This document shows, piece by piece, positions 1 through 9,344 of a stretch of DNA of 64,000 nt. A program made the position numbers and the translations under genes. Position 1 is the first letter of the stretch. Every line of letters begins with the position of its first letter. Location: the NCBI RefSeq assembly GCF_024298825.1, contig NZ_CP101153.1, forward strand, positions 2,604,001-2,668,000. The letters run 5' to 3'. The notes under the pieces are model-generated. The model was not told where the DNA came from. It saw only the letters and a program-made list of their open reading frames with translations, and made no database searches. The stretch comes from Haloglomus salinum. GTDB taxonomy: Archaea; Halobacteriota; Halobacteria; Halobacteriales; Haloarculaceae.

Positions 1-2
1 TC

Positions 3-1118
3 GAACCCGAGGAGCGCCGGGAGATCGTCGGTGCAGCCATCAACCCGACCGCCCGGGAGTACCCAGAGGAGTTCATCCAGACCGGCGTCTCCGCCATCGA
101 CGGCATGAACACCCTCGTTCGTGGACAGAAGCTCCCCATCTTCTCGGCATCGGGGCTGCCCCACAACGACCTCGCACTGCAGGTCGCCCGCCAGGCGACC
201 GTCCCGGAGGACGTCGAGGAGGGTGACGACTCGGAGTTCGCCGTCATCTTCGGCGCGATGGGTATCACCCAGGAGGAGGCCAACGAGTTCATGGACGACT
301 TCGAGCGCACCGGTGCGCTGGAGCGGTCGGTCGTCTTCATGAACCTCGCGGACGACCCCGCCGTCGAGCGGACGGTCACGCCGCGGCTGGCCCTCACGAC
401 GGCCGAGTACCTCGCCTTCGAGAAGGGGTATCACGTGCTCGTCATCCTGACGGACATGACCAACTACTGTGAGGCGCTGCGCGAGATTGGCGCCGCCCGT
501 GAGGAGGTGCCCGGTCGCCGTGGCTACCCCGGCTACATGTACACCGACCTCGCGACGCTGTACGAGCGCGCCGGCCGCCTCGAGGGTGTCGAGGGCTCTG
601 TCACGCAGATTCCCATCCTCACGATGCCCGGCGACGACGACACCCACCCCATCCCGGACCTGACCGGCTACATCACCGAGGGGCAGATCTACGTCGACCG
701 TGACCTCCACAGTCAGGGTATCCAGCCCCCGATCGACGTGCTGCCCAGCCTCTCGCGACTGATGGACGACGGTATCGGCGAGGGCCTCACCCGTGAGGAC
801 CACGCCGACGTCTCCGACCAGATGTACGCCGCGTACGCCGAGGGTGAGGACCTGCGCGACCTCGTCAACATCGTCGGCCGCGAGGCCCTCTCCGAGCGGG
901 ACAACCTCTATCTGGACTTCGCGGACCGCTTCGAGGAGGAGTTCGTCCAGCAGGGCTTCCGTACGAATCGGGACATCGACGAGACGCTCGACCTGGGCTG
1001 GGAACTGCTCTCGATGTTCCCCAAGCCCGAACTCAACCGCATCGACGAGGAACTCATCGAGGAGTACTACCACGAAGACGTCGAGGCCGAGGACGCCGAA
1101 GAGGTCGCGGCCGACTGA
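3..1118 (+). CDS. atpB: V/A-type ATP synthase subunit B, 5' end outside window
   Basis: Regulatory, non-catalytic nucleotide-binding subunit of the archaeal A1Ao ATP synthase, alternating with subunit A in the A1 head. The reading frame is open from base 3, so about 371 C-terminal residues are present and roughly 100 are missing. Recognisable B-subunit stretches include [46 protein letters not shown] and [10 protein letters not shown]. An ATG at 105 lies inside the domain and is not the start. The C-terminus is acidic. In other haloarchaea atpB sits at the end of the atp operon close to atpD; here two genes separate them. Identification is firm. Confidence 0.96.
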   Translation, partial: EPEERREIVGAAINPTAREYPEEFIQTGVSAIDGMNTLVRGQKLPIFSASGLPHNDLALQVARQATVPEDVEEGDDSEFAVIFGAMGITQEEANEFMDDFERTGALERSVVFMNLADDPAVERTVTPRLALTTAEYLAFEKGYHVLVILTDMTNYCEALREIGAAREEVPGRRGYPGYMYTDLATLYERAGRLEGVEGSVTQIPILTMPGDDDTHPIPDLTGYITEGQIYVDRDLHSQGIQPPIDVLPSLSRLMDDGIGEGLTREDHADVSDQMYAAYAEGEDLRDLVNIVGREALSERDNLYLDFADRFEEEFVQQGFRTNRDIDETLDLGWELLSMFPKPELNRIDEELIEEYYHEDVEAEDAEEVAAD

Positions 1119-1291
1119 CGCCGGTCTCACCGTTCTCCATCACCTTCTCCCTGTGCCGGCGCGGGCCGAATCCGGATGTGTCCGAGCGTTCAGCCAGCGA
1201 CAGGTTTCTTCTACCCGGCCATCGTGTGTCGTGAGTACATGACCGCGACGGGACGGGCGACGACGGGATGGGACGGGATGGGGTGGCTATC

Positions 1292-2713
1292 ATGACCGAG
1301 GAACCGCCGGACCGGGAGGTGCTCTTGGGGGCGGACAACAGCTGGCTCCGGATGGGCGACCGGACGAACCTGATGACCATCACGGGGATGCTCCACTTCG
1401 ACGACCCCGTCTCCTACGGGGCGGTCCGACAGCAGCTGAAGGAGCGACTCCTCCCGTTCAAGCGGTTCCGTCAGCGGGTCGTCAACGAGCACACGCCCTT
1501 CCGGCGGCCGACGTGGGAGGTCGACGAGCAGTTCGATATCGACTGTCACCTCCATCACGTCGCGCTGCCCGAGCCACAGGGCAAGGCCGAGTTCCAGTCG
1601 TTCGTGGGGGACCTGCTGAGCCAGCCAGTCGACCACGACAAGCCGCTGTGGCAGGGCTACCTTGTCGAGGGAGCCGGCGACGGCAACGCGCTGGTGATGC
1701 GTATCCACCACGCGCTGGGCGACGGCTTCGCAATGATGTACGTCCTGCTCGGGCTGGCGGACGACCCGAGCGAGATCAACCTCCCCATCCGGGGCGTCCC
1801 GTCCCCCCCGGACCACGCTGCCGACGAGGACGCCACGTCGCCGGGTAGCCCCTCGGCCTCGCCCTCGGCTACGGACGCCGACGCGGACGACGGACCGGGC
1901 GTGCTGGCGTCGCTCTCGAAGGCGCCGAGCCTCCTCGTTCGGGGCGCGCGCGCCACGAAGATCGGCACGGAGTCGATGTTCCTCCCGAAGGAGTCCGAGA
2001 CCGCGGTGACGGGCGAACTTGGTCTGAAGAAACGGGCCGCCTGGACCGCGCCGATCGATGTCGACCGGGCCAAACGCGTGGGCCGGGCGTTCGACGGTAC
2101 CATCAACGACGTCCTGCTCGCGACGACGACCGGGGCGCTTCGGCGCTACATGGAGGCACACGACGGGCACGTCGACCCGGACGCCGAGCACCGGACGGCC
2201 ATCCCGGTCAACCTGAAGCCGCTCGACCGGCGTGACGAACAGCTCGGCAACGCCTTCGGGCTGGGCTTCCTCCAGCTCCCGGTCGGTATCGACAGCGTGC
2301 AGGGCCGTATCGATGCCATCGGCGAGCGGACGGGGGCGCTCCGGCAGGGGACGCAGGCGTGGCTGATGTTGACGCTGCTGCGGACGGTGGGGAACCTGCC
2401 GATGCCGTTCCAGGACCTGGCGATGTGGCGGTTCCAGAACCGGGCGTCGTCGGTCATCACGAACGTGCCCGGCCCGACCGACACGTTCCACTTCGCCGGG
2501 GCCGAGGTGAGCGACATGATGTTCTGGGTACCGACCTCGCAGGGTGTCGGACTCGGCATCAGTATCTACAGCTACGACGGCGACGTCCGGGTCGGTATCG
2601 CCTCGGACGCCGGGCTCGTCGACGACCCGACGGAGTTGACCGAGGCCTTCACCGACGAGTTCGAGGCCATCGCCCAGCAGGTCGATATCGAACCGATTCC
2701 TGCGGACGACTGA
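1292..2713 (+). CDS. Wax ester synthase/DGAT-like acyltransferase (WS/DGAT)
   Basis: Predicted 473-residue O-acyltransferase of the WS/DGAT superfamily, which transfers acyl-CoA to alcohols or diacylglycerol. The condensation-type active site HHALGDG (family HHxxxDG) is at about residues 139-145. Further family features are LTIITGMLHF-like N-terminal strands (seen as NLMTITGMLHFDD), PVDHDKPLWQGYLVEG before the active site and SVITNVPGP near residue 400. I chose the ATG at 1292 (MTEEPPDREVLLG) over the in-frame ATG at 1268 because the family alignment begins near there; the longer start is possible. The middle (residues about 175-205) is a low-complexity Ser/Asp/Ala linker. The substrate in an archaeon with ether lipids is unknown. 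Confidence 0.85.
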   Translation: MTEEPPDREVLLGADNSWLRMGDRTNLMTITGMLHFDDPVSYGAVRQQLKERLLPFKRFRQRVVNEHTPFRRPTWEVDEQFDIDCHLHHVALPEPQGKAEFQSFVGDLLSQPVDHDKPLWQGYLVEGAGDGNALVMRIHHALGDGFAMMYVLLGLADDPSEINLPIRGVPSPPDHAADEDATSPGSPSASPSATDADADDGPGVLASLSKAPSLLVRGARATKIGTESMFLPKESETAVTGELGLKKRAAWTAPIDVDRAKRVGRAFDGTINDVLLATTTGALRRYMEAHDGHVDPDAEHRTAIPVNLKPLDRRDEQLGNAFGLGFLQLPVGIDSVQGRIDAIGERTGALRQGTQAWLMLTLLRTVGNLPMPFQDLAMWRFQNRASSVITNVPGPTDTFHFAGAEVSDMMFWVPTSQGVGLGISIYSYDGDVRVGIASDAGLVDDPTELTEAFTDEFEAIAQQVDIEPIPADD

Positions 2714-2775
2714 ACGGGCCGTCACCCGCACCATAGCCTTGATATCATCCGGTCCGATATCGCAGGTAGTCTCGA

Positions 2776-3417
2776 ATGCGTGAACTCTCCGACCTCGCCG
2801 GCGTTCCGCCCGCGGTCTCCGGAGCGTCGGCAGTGCTGGTTCGCGCACCGGGCCTCCACGACGACCGGGAGAACGCGTGCGCGACGCTCTCGCTGGCGGG
2901 GGGCCCGACCGGTGTCGTCGCCGTCACCTACCGGGGGACGGCCGCCGAGTGGCTCGAACGGCTGCGGGGCCACCGTAACTCCCCGGAGGCGGTCCAGGTT
3001 GTGACCGTCGGGGACGCCCTCGGCACACCCGAGTCGTCCGGCGCGTCCGGAGCGGTCGTCCGCCGGGTCGAGAACCCGGACGACCTCACGGGGCTGGAGA
3101 TCACCGTGGGAGAGGCCATCGCGGCGCTTCCGGACAGGCCGTCGACGCTCTGTTTCGACTCGCTGACGGCGTTGTTACAGTACGCGGAGGTCGAGGAAGC
3201 GTACCGGTTACTCCACCCACTCGTCGAGCGGCTCCACGCCGCGGGCGCCGTGGGGCACTTCCACGTCGACCCGGTCGCGCTGGAGGATCAGGACCTCACC
3301 GCGCTGACCGGCCTCTTCGACGCCGTCGTCGAACTCGGTGACGGTATCGTCGAGGTCCGAACGTCCACCGGTGTCGGCCCCGACGATGGGGTTGGGGACG
3401 GCGGTGACGACGGCTGA
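2776..3417 (+). CDS. KaiC/RecA-like haloarchaeal protein (DUF7504-type)
   Basis: 213 residues of a haloarchaeal family related to the KaiC/RecA P-loop fold, often annotated as HTR-like protein or DUF7504; that family name is from memory. The N-terminal half has a degenerate nucleotide-binding segment (no GxxxxGKS/T), followed by a beta-strand region with [39 protein letters not shown] (Walker-B-like strand ending in D) and a final [13 protein letters not shown] strand pair. Loss of the P-loop lysine suggests it does not hydrolyse ATP. It lies 62 bp after the acyltransferase and 55 bp before atpD on the same strand. Function unknown. Confidence 0.6.
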   Translation: MRELSDLAGVPPAVSGASAVLVRAPGLHDDRENACATLSLAGGPTGVVAVTYRGTAAEWLERLRGHRNSPEAVQVVTVGDALGTPESSGASGAVVRRVENPDDLTGLEITVGEAIAALPDRPSTLCFDSLTALLQYAEVEEAYRLLHPLVERLHAAGAVGHFHVDPVALEDQDLTALTGLFDAVVELGDGIVEVRTSTGVGPDDGVGDGGDDG

Positions 3418-3433
3418 GGCGCGCGCCACCCTT

Positions 3434-3447
3434 CGTAAAGCGTTAAG
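3434..3447 (+). promoter_or_regulatory. Probable atpD core promoter
   Basis: AT-rich box CGTAAAGCGTTAAG is centred about 32 bp before the atpD ATG, the spacing expected for an archaeal TATA box with a leaderless transcript. Position only; no transcript data. Confidence 0.45.
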
Positions 3448-3472
3448 CCGCTTCGCCCGGAACGACCCGATA

Positions 3473-4168
3473 ATGGCCAAGGACGTCAAGCCGACGCGGA
3501 AGAACCTCATGGCTATCGAGGAGCGCATCGAGCTCTCCGAGCGGGGCCACGACACCCTCGAGAAGAAGCGTGACGGCCTCATCATGGAGTTCATGGACAT
3601 CCTCGACCAGGCCCAGGACGTCCGCGAGCAGATGGACGACCGCTACGAGCGGGCTCAGCGTGCCATCAACATGGCGCGCGCGATGGAGGGTGATGTCTCC
3701 GTGCGCGGTGCCGCGGCCGCGCTCAAGGAGCACCCAGAGATCACGACCCAGTCGAAGAACATCATGGGCGTGGTCGTCCCCCAGATCGAGTCCTCGAAGG
3801 TCAAGAAGTCCCTCGACGAGCGTGGCTACGGTGTCGTCGGGACCTCTGCGCGCATCGACGAGGCCGCCGAGGCGTACGAGGAACTGCTGGAGATCATCAT
3901 CCTCGCCGCCGAGGTGGAGACGGCGATGAAGAAGATGCTCACGGAGATCGAGACGACCAAACGCCGTGTCAACGCCCTGGAGTTCACGCTCCTGCCGCAG
4001 CTCTACGAGAACCAGGAGTACATCGAGCAGAAGCTCGAGGAGCAAGAGCGCGAGGAGATCTTCCGGATGAAGAAGATCAAGGCCAAGAAGGAAGAAGAGG
4101 AGTCCGTCGCCCGCGCCGAGGAGGAGGCCGAATCCGAGGCCGAGGAACCGGTTTCCGCCGACGACTGA
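3473..4168 (+). CDS. atpD: V/A-type ATP synthase subunit D
   Basis: 231-residue central-stalk subunit D, the rotor shaft that couples A1 catalysis to the membrane ring. It has the N-terminal [31 protein letters not shown] signature region (positions 6-36), a long helical hairpin, and [17 protein letters not shown]-type C-terminal coiled coil (seen as [14 protein letters not shown]), then a charged E/K tail ending in SADD. The frame stays open upstream to 3338, but the ATG at 3473 (MAKDVKPT) is the family start and has a promoter box about 32 bp before it. It follows a KaiC-like gene with which it may not share a transcript. Confidence 0.96.
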   Translation: MAKDVKPTRKNLMAIEERIELSERGHDTLEKKRDGLIMEFMDILDQAQDVREQMDDRYERAQRAINMARAMEGDVSVRGAAAALKEHPEITTQSKNIMGVVVPQIESSKVKKSLDERGYGVVGTSARIDEAAEAYEELLEIIILAAEVETAMKKMLTEIETTKRRVNALEFTLLPQLYENQEYIEQKLEEQEREEIFRMKKIKAKKEEEESVARAEEEAESEAEEPVSADD

Positions 4169-4230
4169 CCGCCCCCCCTGGACGTCCGGCTACCCACACT
4201 GGTTTTTACCCCTGCCCGTGAAGGGTGGGT

Positions 4231-4641
4231 ATGCGCTGCCCCGTCTGTAACGCGGCCGTCGTGACGTTCGACGTGCCCGAGGAGTACCGTGGCCACCTCC
4301 CGGCCGAGACCGAACACGCCGGCCTCTGCTCGCGCTGTCTCCGGCTCCACCCCGCCGACGAGGGTGGTGGTGACTTCGAACAGCTGGGCGAGGAGTTCCC
4401 CCAGGACCCCGACGTGGCCGTGCCGATGGCCATCGCCATCGGCCTGCTGGATTCGCTCGCGCTCAACCGCCGGGATATCGAGGAGCTGCTGGATGTCGTC
4501 ATCGACGCCGGCGTCGACCCCATCATGACCGTCGACCGGCTCCAGACCCAGGGCTCGACGGATCCGGCGGTCGACCTGAACCGGCGGATGGAGCAGCTCC
4601 AGCAGCTCATCAACGCGGGCAGCGAGGAGGAAGCGGCGTAG
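4231..4641 (+). CDS. Small zinc-finger-like protein (DUF6276-type)
   Basis: 136 residues. The N-terminus MRCPVCNAAVVTFDV and then GLCSRCLRLHP provide two CxxC pairs (residues about 3-6 and 32-35), a probable zinc ribbon. The rest is helical, with AVPMAIAIGLLDSLALNRRDIEELLDVVIDAGVDPIMTVDRL and an amphipathic end. I recall this as haloarchaeal DUF6276; function unknown. The ATG at 4231 is preferred over a GTG two codons earlier. Its neighbours are atpD upstream and a terminator-like hairpin downstream. Confidence 0.75.
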   Translation: MRCPVCNAAVVTFDVPEEYRGHLPAETEHAGLCSRCLRLHPADEGGGDFEQLGEEFPQDPDVAVPMAIAIGLLDSLALNRRDIEELLDVVIDAGVDPIMTVDRLQTQGSTDPAVDLNRRMEQLQQLINAGSEEEAA

Positions 4642-4703
4642 CGACGCAGGCCTCTCCAGAGACAGTTACTGCATACCGCGCGACCGCAGGGAGCGCGGTT
4701 TCT

Positions 4704-4735
4704 CCGCTCCGAGCGTAGCGAGGAGCGGCTTTTTT
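4704..4735 (+). terminator. Hairpin plus T-run after the atpD-side genes
   Basis: Stem CCGCTCC (4704-4710) pairs with GGAGCGG (4722-4728) around an 11-nt loop, followed by six T residues. Archaeal termination usually needs only the T-run, so the hairpin may be incidental, but the site lies between convergent genes where termination is expected. Confidence 0.55.
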
Positions 4736-4743
4736 GGTGCAGA

Positions 4744-4795
4744 TTTTTTCGGTGAGCGGTTCCGCGCCTGCGGCGCGGAACCCGAACCGAAAAAA
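4744..4795. terminator. Large symmetric hairpin between convergent genes
   Basis: TTTTTTCGGT (4744-4753) and ACCGAAAAAA (4786-4795) form the outer arms, with GGTTCCGCGCC and GGCGCGGAACC (4758-4768 and 4772-4782) as the inner stem. On the minus strand it follows glnA closely and ends in a T-run, so it could stop glnA transcripts as well as read-through from the other side. Confidence 0.5.
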
Positions 4796-4801
4796 GGTGC
4801 G

Positions 4802-6166
4802 TTAGAAGGTCTCGAGGTACCGGTCGAGCTCCCACTCGGAGACGTCGACGAGGTAGTCCTGGAACTCCTCGTTCTTGGCCTCGACGAACTTCTCGCCGAT
4901 GTGCGGGCCGAGCGCGTCGAGGATGGTCTCGTCCGCTTCGAGCTCGTCGATGGCCTCGCCGAGGTTGGTCGGCAGCGTCTCGATGCCGTACTCCTCGCGC
5001 TTGGCCTCGTCGAAGTCGTAGATGTTCTCGCGGACGGGGTCGTCGCACTCCAGGCCGCGCTCGATGCCGTCGAGACCGGCGTGGATGAGCACGGCGAACG
5101 CGAGGTAGGGGTTACACGACGGGTCGGGGAAGCGGGCCTCGATGCGGCTGGCTGCCGGGACGCGCGCGGCGGGCTTGCGGATGAGCGCCGAGCGGTTCCG
5201 GTCGGACCACGCCACGTAGACGGGTGCCTCGTAGCCGGGGACGAGTCGCTTGTAGCTGTTCACCGTCGGGTTCGTGACCGCGGCGAGCGCGGGCGCGTGC
5301 TCGAGGATACCGGCGGTGAACTGCTTGGCCGTCTCGCTCAGATTGAACTCGTCGTCCTCGTCGTGGAACGCGTTCTCGCCGTCCTGGAACAGCGAGAAGT
5401 GGGTGTGCATGCCGGAGCCGTTGATGCGCGGGATGGGCTTGGGCATGAACGTCGCGTGGAGGTCGTGCTGGGCCGCGATGGCGCGGACGACCGTCCGGAA
5501 GGTGCCGACGTTGTCGGCCGTGGTGAGCGCGTCGTCGTACTCGAAGTTGATCTCGTGCTGGCCCTGGGCCACCTCGTGGTGGGAGGCCTCGATGTCGAAG
5601 CCCATGTCCTCCAGCCCGTAGATGATGTCACGGCGGACATCGGAGGCGAGGTCCTTCGGCGCGAGGTCGAAGTAGCCGCCGGCGTCGTTGGTCTTCGTCG
5701 TCGCGCGACCGTTCTCGTCCTCCTCGAACAGGAAGAACTCCGGCTCGGGCGCGGCGTTGACCGTGTACCCGAGGTCGTCGGCGCGCTCCAGGGCCTGCTT
5801 GAGGACGTAGCGCGGGTCGCCCTCGAACGGCTCGCCCGTCGAGGTGTTGATGACGTCACAGATGAGGCGTGCCGAGGCGTGCTCCTCGGTGTTCCGCCAC
5901 GGGAGTACCGCGAACGTCTCGGGGTCGGGCTTGAGCCGCATGTCCGACTCCTGGATGCGGACGAACCCCTCGATGGAGGAGCCGTCGAAGTAGATGCCCT
6001 CGGTGAACGCCTTCTCGGCCTGGTCGGCCGGGACGGACACGTTCTTGACCGTTCCCAGGATGTCCGTGAACTGGAGCCGGAGGAAGTCGACGTTCTTCTC
6101 CTCGATCTCCTCGACCACCTGTTCCGCCTCCGCAGAGAGGTTATCGTTCGTCATTTTCGTCGTCAC
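4802..6166 (-). CDS. glnA: Glutamine synthetase type I
   Basis: 454-residue GS-I that makes glutamine from glutamate, ammonia and ATP in the cytoplasm. It shows the beta-grasp N-terminus with [12 protein letters not shown], the catalytic-domain motifs [68 protein letters not shown] (ATP and glutamate sites) and [18 protein letters not shown]. Length fits the GS-I alpha type, and no adenylylation-loop signature is evident. A TATA-like box about 25 bp before the ATG suggests a leaderless mRNA. It diverges from lrp, an arrangement common in haloarchaea in which the Lrp protein is reported to influence glnA. Confidence 0.97.
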   Translation of the reverse strand: MTTKMTNDNLSAEAEQVVEEIEEKNVDFLRLQFTDILGTVKNVSVPADQAEKAFTEGIYFDGSSIEGFVRIQESDMRLKPDPETFAVLPWRNTEEHASARLICDVINTSTGEPFEGDPRYVLKQALERADDLGYTVNAAPEPEFFLFEEDENGRATTKTNDAGGYFDLAPKDLASDVRRDIIYGLEDMGFDIEASHHEVAQGQHEINFEYDDALTTADNVGTFRTVVRAIAAQHDLHATFMPKPIPRINGSGMHTHFSLFQDGENAFHDEDDEFNLSETAKQFTAGILEHAPALAAVTNPTVNSYKRLVPGYEAPVYVAWSDRNRSALIRKPAARVPAASRIEARFPDPSCNPYLAFAVLIHAGLDGIERGLECDDPVRENIYDFDEAKREEYGIETLPTNLGEAIDELEADETILDALGPHIGEKFVEAKNEEFQDYLVDVSEWELDRYLETF

Positions 6167-6187
6167 CGGGTTCCAACACTCCCTTGG

Positions 6188-6195
6188 ATAAAATA
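6188..6195 (-). promoter_or_regulatory. glnA TATA box
   Basis: Read on the minus strand the sequence is TATTTTAT, centred about 25 bp upstream of the glnA ATG. This spacing places the transcription start at or next to the start codon. Confidence 0.6.
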
Positions 6196-6365
6196 CTGGC
6201 GCTCTGGGCGAGTTTCTCTCCGCCGAACTAGAGGCAATACCTGCTATTATTGGATGAATGAACAGATATGGTTCGGTACTGCTCGGATAACTGCCCGAAG
6301 TTCAACGCCCGGGTCGCTCCCGCCGTTCGGGGTGTGCGTCAGGTGTTTGCGCGAAAAAGTGGGTG

Positions 6366-6381
6366 TTCATAAAGTTCTAAA
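6366..6381 (+). promoter_or_regulatory. lrp core promoter
   Basis: TTCATAAAGTTCTAAA lies about 29 bp before the lrp ATG, fitting a leaderless transcript. The 238-bp glnA-lrp spacer also holds an AT-rich patch near 6240-6262 that could host regulator sites, but I see no clear symmetrical operator. Confidence 0.5.
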
Positions 6382-6404
6382 TCCCCTCTCCCGATAGGGA
6401 ACGT

Positions 6405-6860
6405 ATGACCTACGAGAACCTGGACCGCCGCCTCATCAACGCCCTGCTCAACGACGGGCGCGCATCGCTCCGCAGCCTCGCCGAGGACCTCGATGTCTCC
6501 GTCACGACCGTCTCGAACCACCTCTCCGACCTCGAGGAGCAGGGTATCATCCGCGGCTACACGCCCGTCGTCGACTACGGCGAACTCGGGTACGACGTCA
6601 CCGCCATCATCCAGCTCAAGGTCGAGGGGGACGCCCTCCCCGACATCACCGATCGACTCCAGGAGCACCGGCAGATGGTCTCGGTGTACGAGGTGACCGG
6701 CGACCACGACATCGTCGCCATCGGGAAGTTCACCGACACGGACCACATGAACGAGGGCATCAAGGAGCTGCTCATCGACCCGGACATCAAGGAGTCCAAC
6801 ACCAGTGTCGTGCTCAACACGGTCATCGAGCACGAGCAGTTCGATCTGGATTTCGAGTAA
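6405..6860 (+). CDS. lrp: Lrp/AsnC-family transcription regulator
   Basis: 151 residues. Residues about 4-50 form the AsnC-type helix-turn-helix ([44 protein letters not shown]), and residues about 65-150 the RAM ligand-binding and oligomerisation domain (beta strand [13 protein letters not shown], then [19 protein letters not shown]). Such proteins form octamers that sense amino acids, often glutamine in this context. Divergent from glnA, so control of glutamine synthesis is the likely role. The symbol reflects family and context, not proven orthology. Confidence 0.9.
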   Translation: MTYENLDRRLINALLNDGRASLRSLAEDLDVSVTTVSNHLSDLEEQGIIRGYTPVVDYGELGYDVTAIIQLKVEGDALPDITDRLQEHRQMVSVYEVTGDHDIVAIGKFTDTDHMNEGIKELLIDPDIKESNTSVVLNTVIEHEQFDLDFE

Positions 6861-7028
6861 CGCGAACGCTCCCGTCGTTCGGATGGGTCCCCGGCGTCGC
6901 CAGCGTCCCCAGCGGTTCGTCCCCGGCAGGACAGCCGGACAGCTGGCGCGCGCTGTGGCCGATGAATCGCACACCTTCGGCGCGCGGCACCGTCGAAACC
7001 GCTCAGCGACAGCGCTCGGAGGTCGGGG

Positions 7029-7964
7029 TCAGATGCTCTTCCGCACGACATCTCCAACCAGCGGCAACACCAGAACGCTGGCGGTGATGACCGCGCTGGC
7101 GGCGAACGCGACGGTGGGACCGGGCTCGACCGCGTAGAGGTAGAAGAACGGTCCCCCGAGCACCGGGAGTCCGACGGCCGTGAGGACGAGGCCGGACCGG
7201 AGGCTCGTGGGCGCCCGGAGTGCGTCCTCGCCGACCGCCCCCCACGAGATGCGTGCCCCGAGCGTGGCCCCGAGCGCGGTCAGGTGCGTGGCGTCGAAGT
7301 TCGCGACAGCGCCGGCGAGCGCCACCAGCGCGGCCAACGAGAAGACACGTCCCGGGTTCCGGTCACCGCCGACCCGGAGCAGGATGGTGAGCGCGGCGCC
7401 ACCGATAGCCCAGCCCGCGAGCACGTCCACGAGGTAGTGGACGCCGAGCCCGACGCGCGAGAGGCCCACCAGCAGCACGACCGCCGCCCCGCCCGCGAGC
7501 CGCGTCCGGCGGTCGGTCTCCAGTGTGAGCGCGGCGCCGCCCCAGACGAGGGCCGCACCGAGCGCGTGCCCGGAGGGGAAACCGGTCCCGTCGGCCGTCG
7601 CCGCGTCGACGTAGAACGCCCGCAGGGCGCCGGGGAGCCGGTCGGCACCGACGGCCACGCCCGCGCCGGGCGGGCGCGGGAGTGCGAAGTAGCCCTTGAG
7701 CGTCGTCGAGAGCGCAAGCGCGGTCAGCGCACAGCCGAGCAGGAAGGCGGCGTGCCGGCGGTCGCTGCCGGCGACGGTGTCACCGACCCAGTAGGCGGTC
7801 GCGAGCGTGAGGAAGTAGAACCAGACGTCGCCGAGCTGGGTCAGGGCGGCGAAGCCGACCAGCAGCGCGAGGGGGAGGCCGGTGAACAGTGATTCGAGCC
7901 CGACACCGCGGGTCGTGAGCACGACGGCGACCCGGCGGAGCGCGTCGTGGCCGGATGCGGACAT
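7029..7964 (-). CDS. PAP2-family membrane phosphatase
   Basis: 311-residue integral membrane lipid-phosphate phosphatase. The three catalytic blocks are present: K90 with RP at 97-98 (LKGYFALPRP), GFPSGH at 128-133, and SRVGLGVHYLVD at 169-180, giving the catalytic His176 and Asp180. Eight or so hydrophobic segments surround them. Possible substrates are isoprenoid pyrophosphates (lipid-carrier recycling) or phosphatidate-type lipids; sequence alone does not decide. It is 4 bp downstream of the larger BrkB gene, so the two are probably cotranscribed. Confidence 0.9.
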   Translation of the reverse strand: MSASGHDALRRVAVVLTTRGVGLESLFTGLPLALLVGFAALTQLGDVWFYFLTLATAYWVGDTVAGSDRRHAAFLLGCALTALALSTTLKGYFALPRPPGAGVAVGADRLPGALRAFYVDAATADGTGFPSGHALGAALVWGGAALTLETDRRTRLAGGAAVVLLVGLSRVGLGVHYLVDVLAGWAIGGAALTILLRVGGDRNPGRVFSLAALVALAGAVANFDATHLTALGATLGARISWGAVGEDALRAPTSLRSGLVLTAVGLPVLGGPFFYLYAVEPGPTVAFAASAVITASVLVLPLVGDVVRKSI

Positions 7965-7968
7965 CCGG

Positions 7969-9237
7969 TCAGGAGCGGAACTCGTCGATACGGTCCTTCA
8001 TCCTCCCGGGTGCGCGGGCGGCGCCGACGCCGGCACCGACCAGCAGCATCAGGGTGTAGAGCCCGAGCGTCGAGAGCCAGATGACGAACATGGCGAGGAC
8101 GGCGGCGATGTCCCCGAGGAGATAGAACGCACCCAGCGTCATCGCGGTCCCGTACAGCAGGACGAGGTAGGGGCCCCAGCCGCGGGCCTTCCCCTTGCGG
8201 ACCTGTCCGCGGACGTAGTGTTTGAGTTCGTCCGTGATCTCCTCGCGGTGGACGGTCCGGTCGTCGATGCGCTCCTCGAAGTCCGCGAGGTCCTCGCGGA
8301 GCCCCTCGACCGCTCGCCGGAGTTCCTCGTCGTCCAGTTCCTCGGTGTCGATGTCCAGATTCAGCTCGGTATCTCGTTCGGTCATGTCTGAGTCCCGCTT
8401 CTCGCTGTCGATGCTCTCCATCTCGGTCTCGATGTCGTCCTCCGCCAGCCGTCCCGCGTTGGCCGCGTTCAGGGCCACACCGACGAGGAGGATGAGGGCG
8501 CCGAAGTAGAGGAACGTCACTAGAAGGAGTGCAGCCCCGAGGACACCGTAGGCGCTGGTACCGGCGCCCGCGGCGTAGACCCGGAAGCCTGTCTGGAGCG
8601 CGGTCCAGCCGACGGCCGCGAAGAGGGCGCCGGGGAGCGCCTCTCGCGGGGTCACGTTCTGGGCGGGGAGGAAGTAGTAGAGCGGGAAGAAGGCCGCCGC
8701 CAGCCCCACGACGAGCAGGAGCGTGCCGATGACGTTCGCGAGGTCGATGCCCAGCGCAGGGATGTCGACCTGTGCGATGAGAAAGCCCAGAAGGACCGTC
8801 GCGGCGATGCCGAGGCCGACCGCGACCAGCGTGATGAACGCGTCTCGGACCTGCTCGATGATGCCCTCCGGGAGCGGTGCCCCGTACACCGTCGAGAAGG
8901 CGACATCCATGCCCCGGAACAGCTTCAGTCCGGACCACAGCAACACCGCCAGGCCGACGAGGGTGGCGCCCCCCTGTCCGGCGGCGGAAGTGAGTGCACC
9001 TCGGACGGCATCCCCGGCCTGGTCGCCGAAGGCGGTGGCGGCCCGGTCTGCGAGCCCGGCGGCGAGCTGTTCGCCGCCGAACACGCTCGCAGTGACGATG
9101 GCCAGCAACAACAGCGGGATCAGCGAGATGAACGCGTAGTAGGAGAGACTGGCCGCGATGAACGTGATCTGGTCCGACCGGACCGCCCGGACGGTCGTCC
9201 GGGTCACGTCTGCCAGTCGCGACGCCCGCTGGTTCAT
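7969..9237 (-). CDS. YihY/BrkB-family membrane protein (long form)
   Basis: 422 residues. Residues 1-270 carry the BrkB/YihY fold: ITFIAASLSYYAFISLIPLLLLAIV, then WSGLKLFRGMDVAFSTVYG, LGFLIAQVDIPALGI, FPLYYFLPAQNVTPREALPGALFAAVGWTALQTGF and AYGVLGAALLLVTFLYFGALILLVGVALNA. Residues about 275-360 are an acidic coiled-coil-like region (ELDDEELRRAVEGLREDLADFEERI), followed by two extra membrane spans, an extension not found in the neighbour paralogue. Function of the family is unsettled; the old RNase BN assignment is not supported. Paralogue of the next gene upstream. Confidence 0.88.
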   Translation of the reverse strand: MNQRASRLADVTRTTVRAVRSDQITFIAASLSYYAFISLIPLLLLAIVTASVFGGEQLAAGLADRAATAFGDQAGDAVRGALTSAAGQGGATLVGLAVLLWSGLKLFRGMDVAFSTVYGAPLPEGIIEQVRDAFITLVAVGLGIAATVLLGFLIAQVDIPALGIDLANVIGTLLLVVGLAAAFFPLYYFLPAQNVTPREALPGALFAAVGWTALQTGFRVYAAGAGTSAYGVLGAALLLVTFLYFGALILLVGVALNAANAGRLAEDDIETEMESIDSEKRDSDMTERDTELNLDIDTEELDDEELRRAVEGLREDLADFEERIDDRTVHREEITDELKHYVRGQVRKGKARGWGPYLVLLYGTAMTLGAFYLLGDIAAVLAMFVIWLSTLGLYTLMLLVGAGVGAARAPGRMKDRIDEFRS

Positions 9238-9344
9238 GGGCCGGCGTTCGGCAGACGGTCACATAAAACGGGTGGAACCGGCGGCTGGTGTCGGAGCGGG
9301 TTCCGTCGGGCGGTCACCGGGGAGTGTGGCCCTGGCACGGCCGG

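Noticed and set aside
1211-2848. 545-residue open frame opposite the acyltransferase
   Set aside because: Shadow frame of a GC-rich gene, without start context or domains.
4901-6397. 498-residue open frame opposite glnA
   Set aside because: Shadow of glnA; it would run through the glnA promoter.
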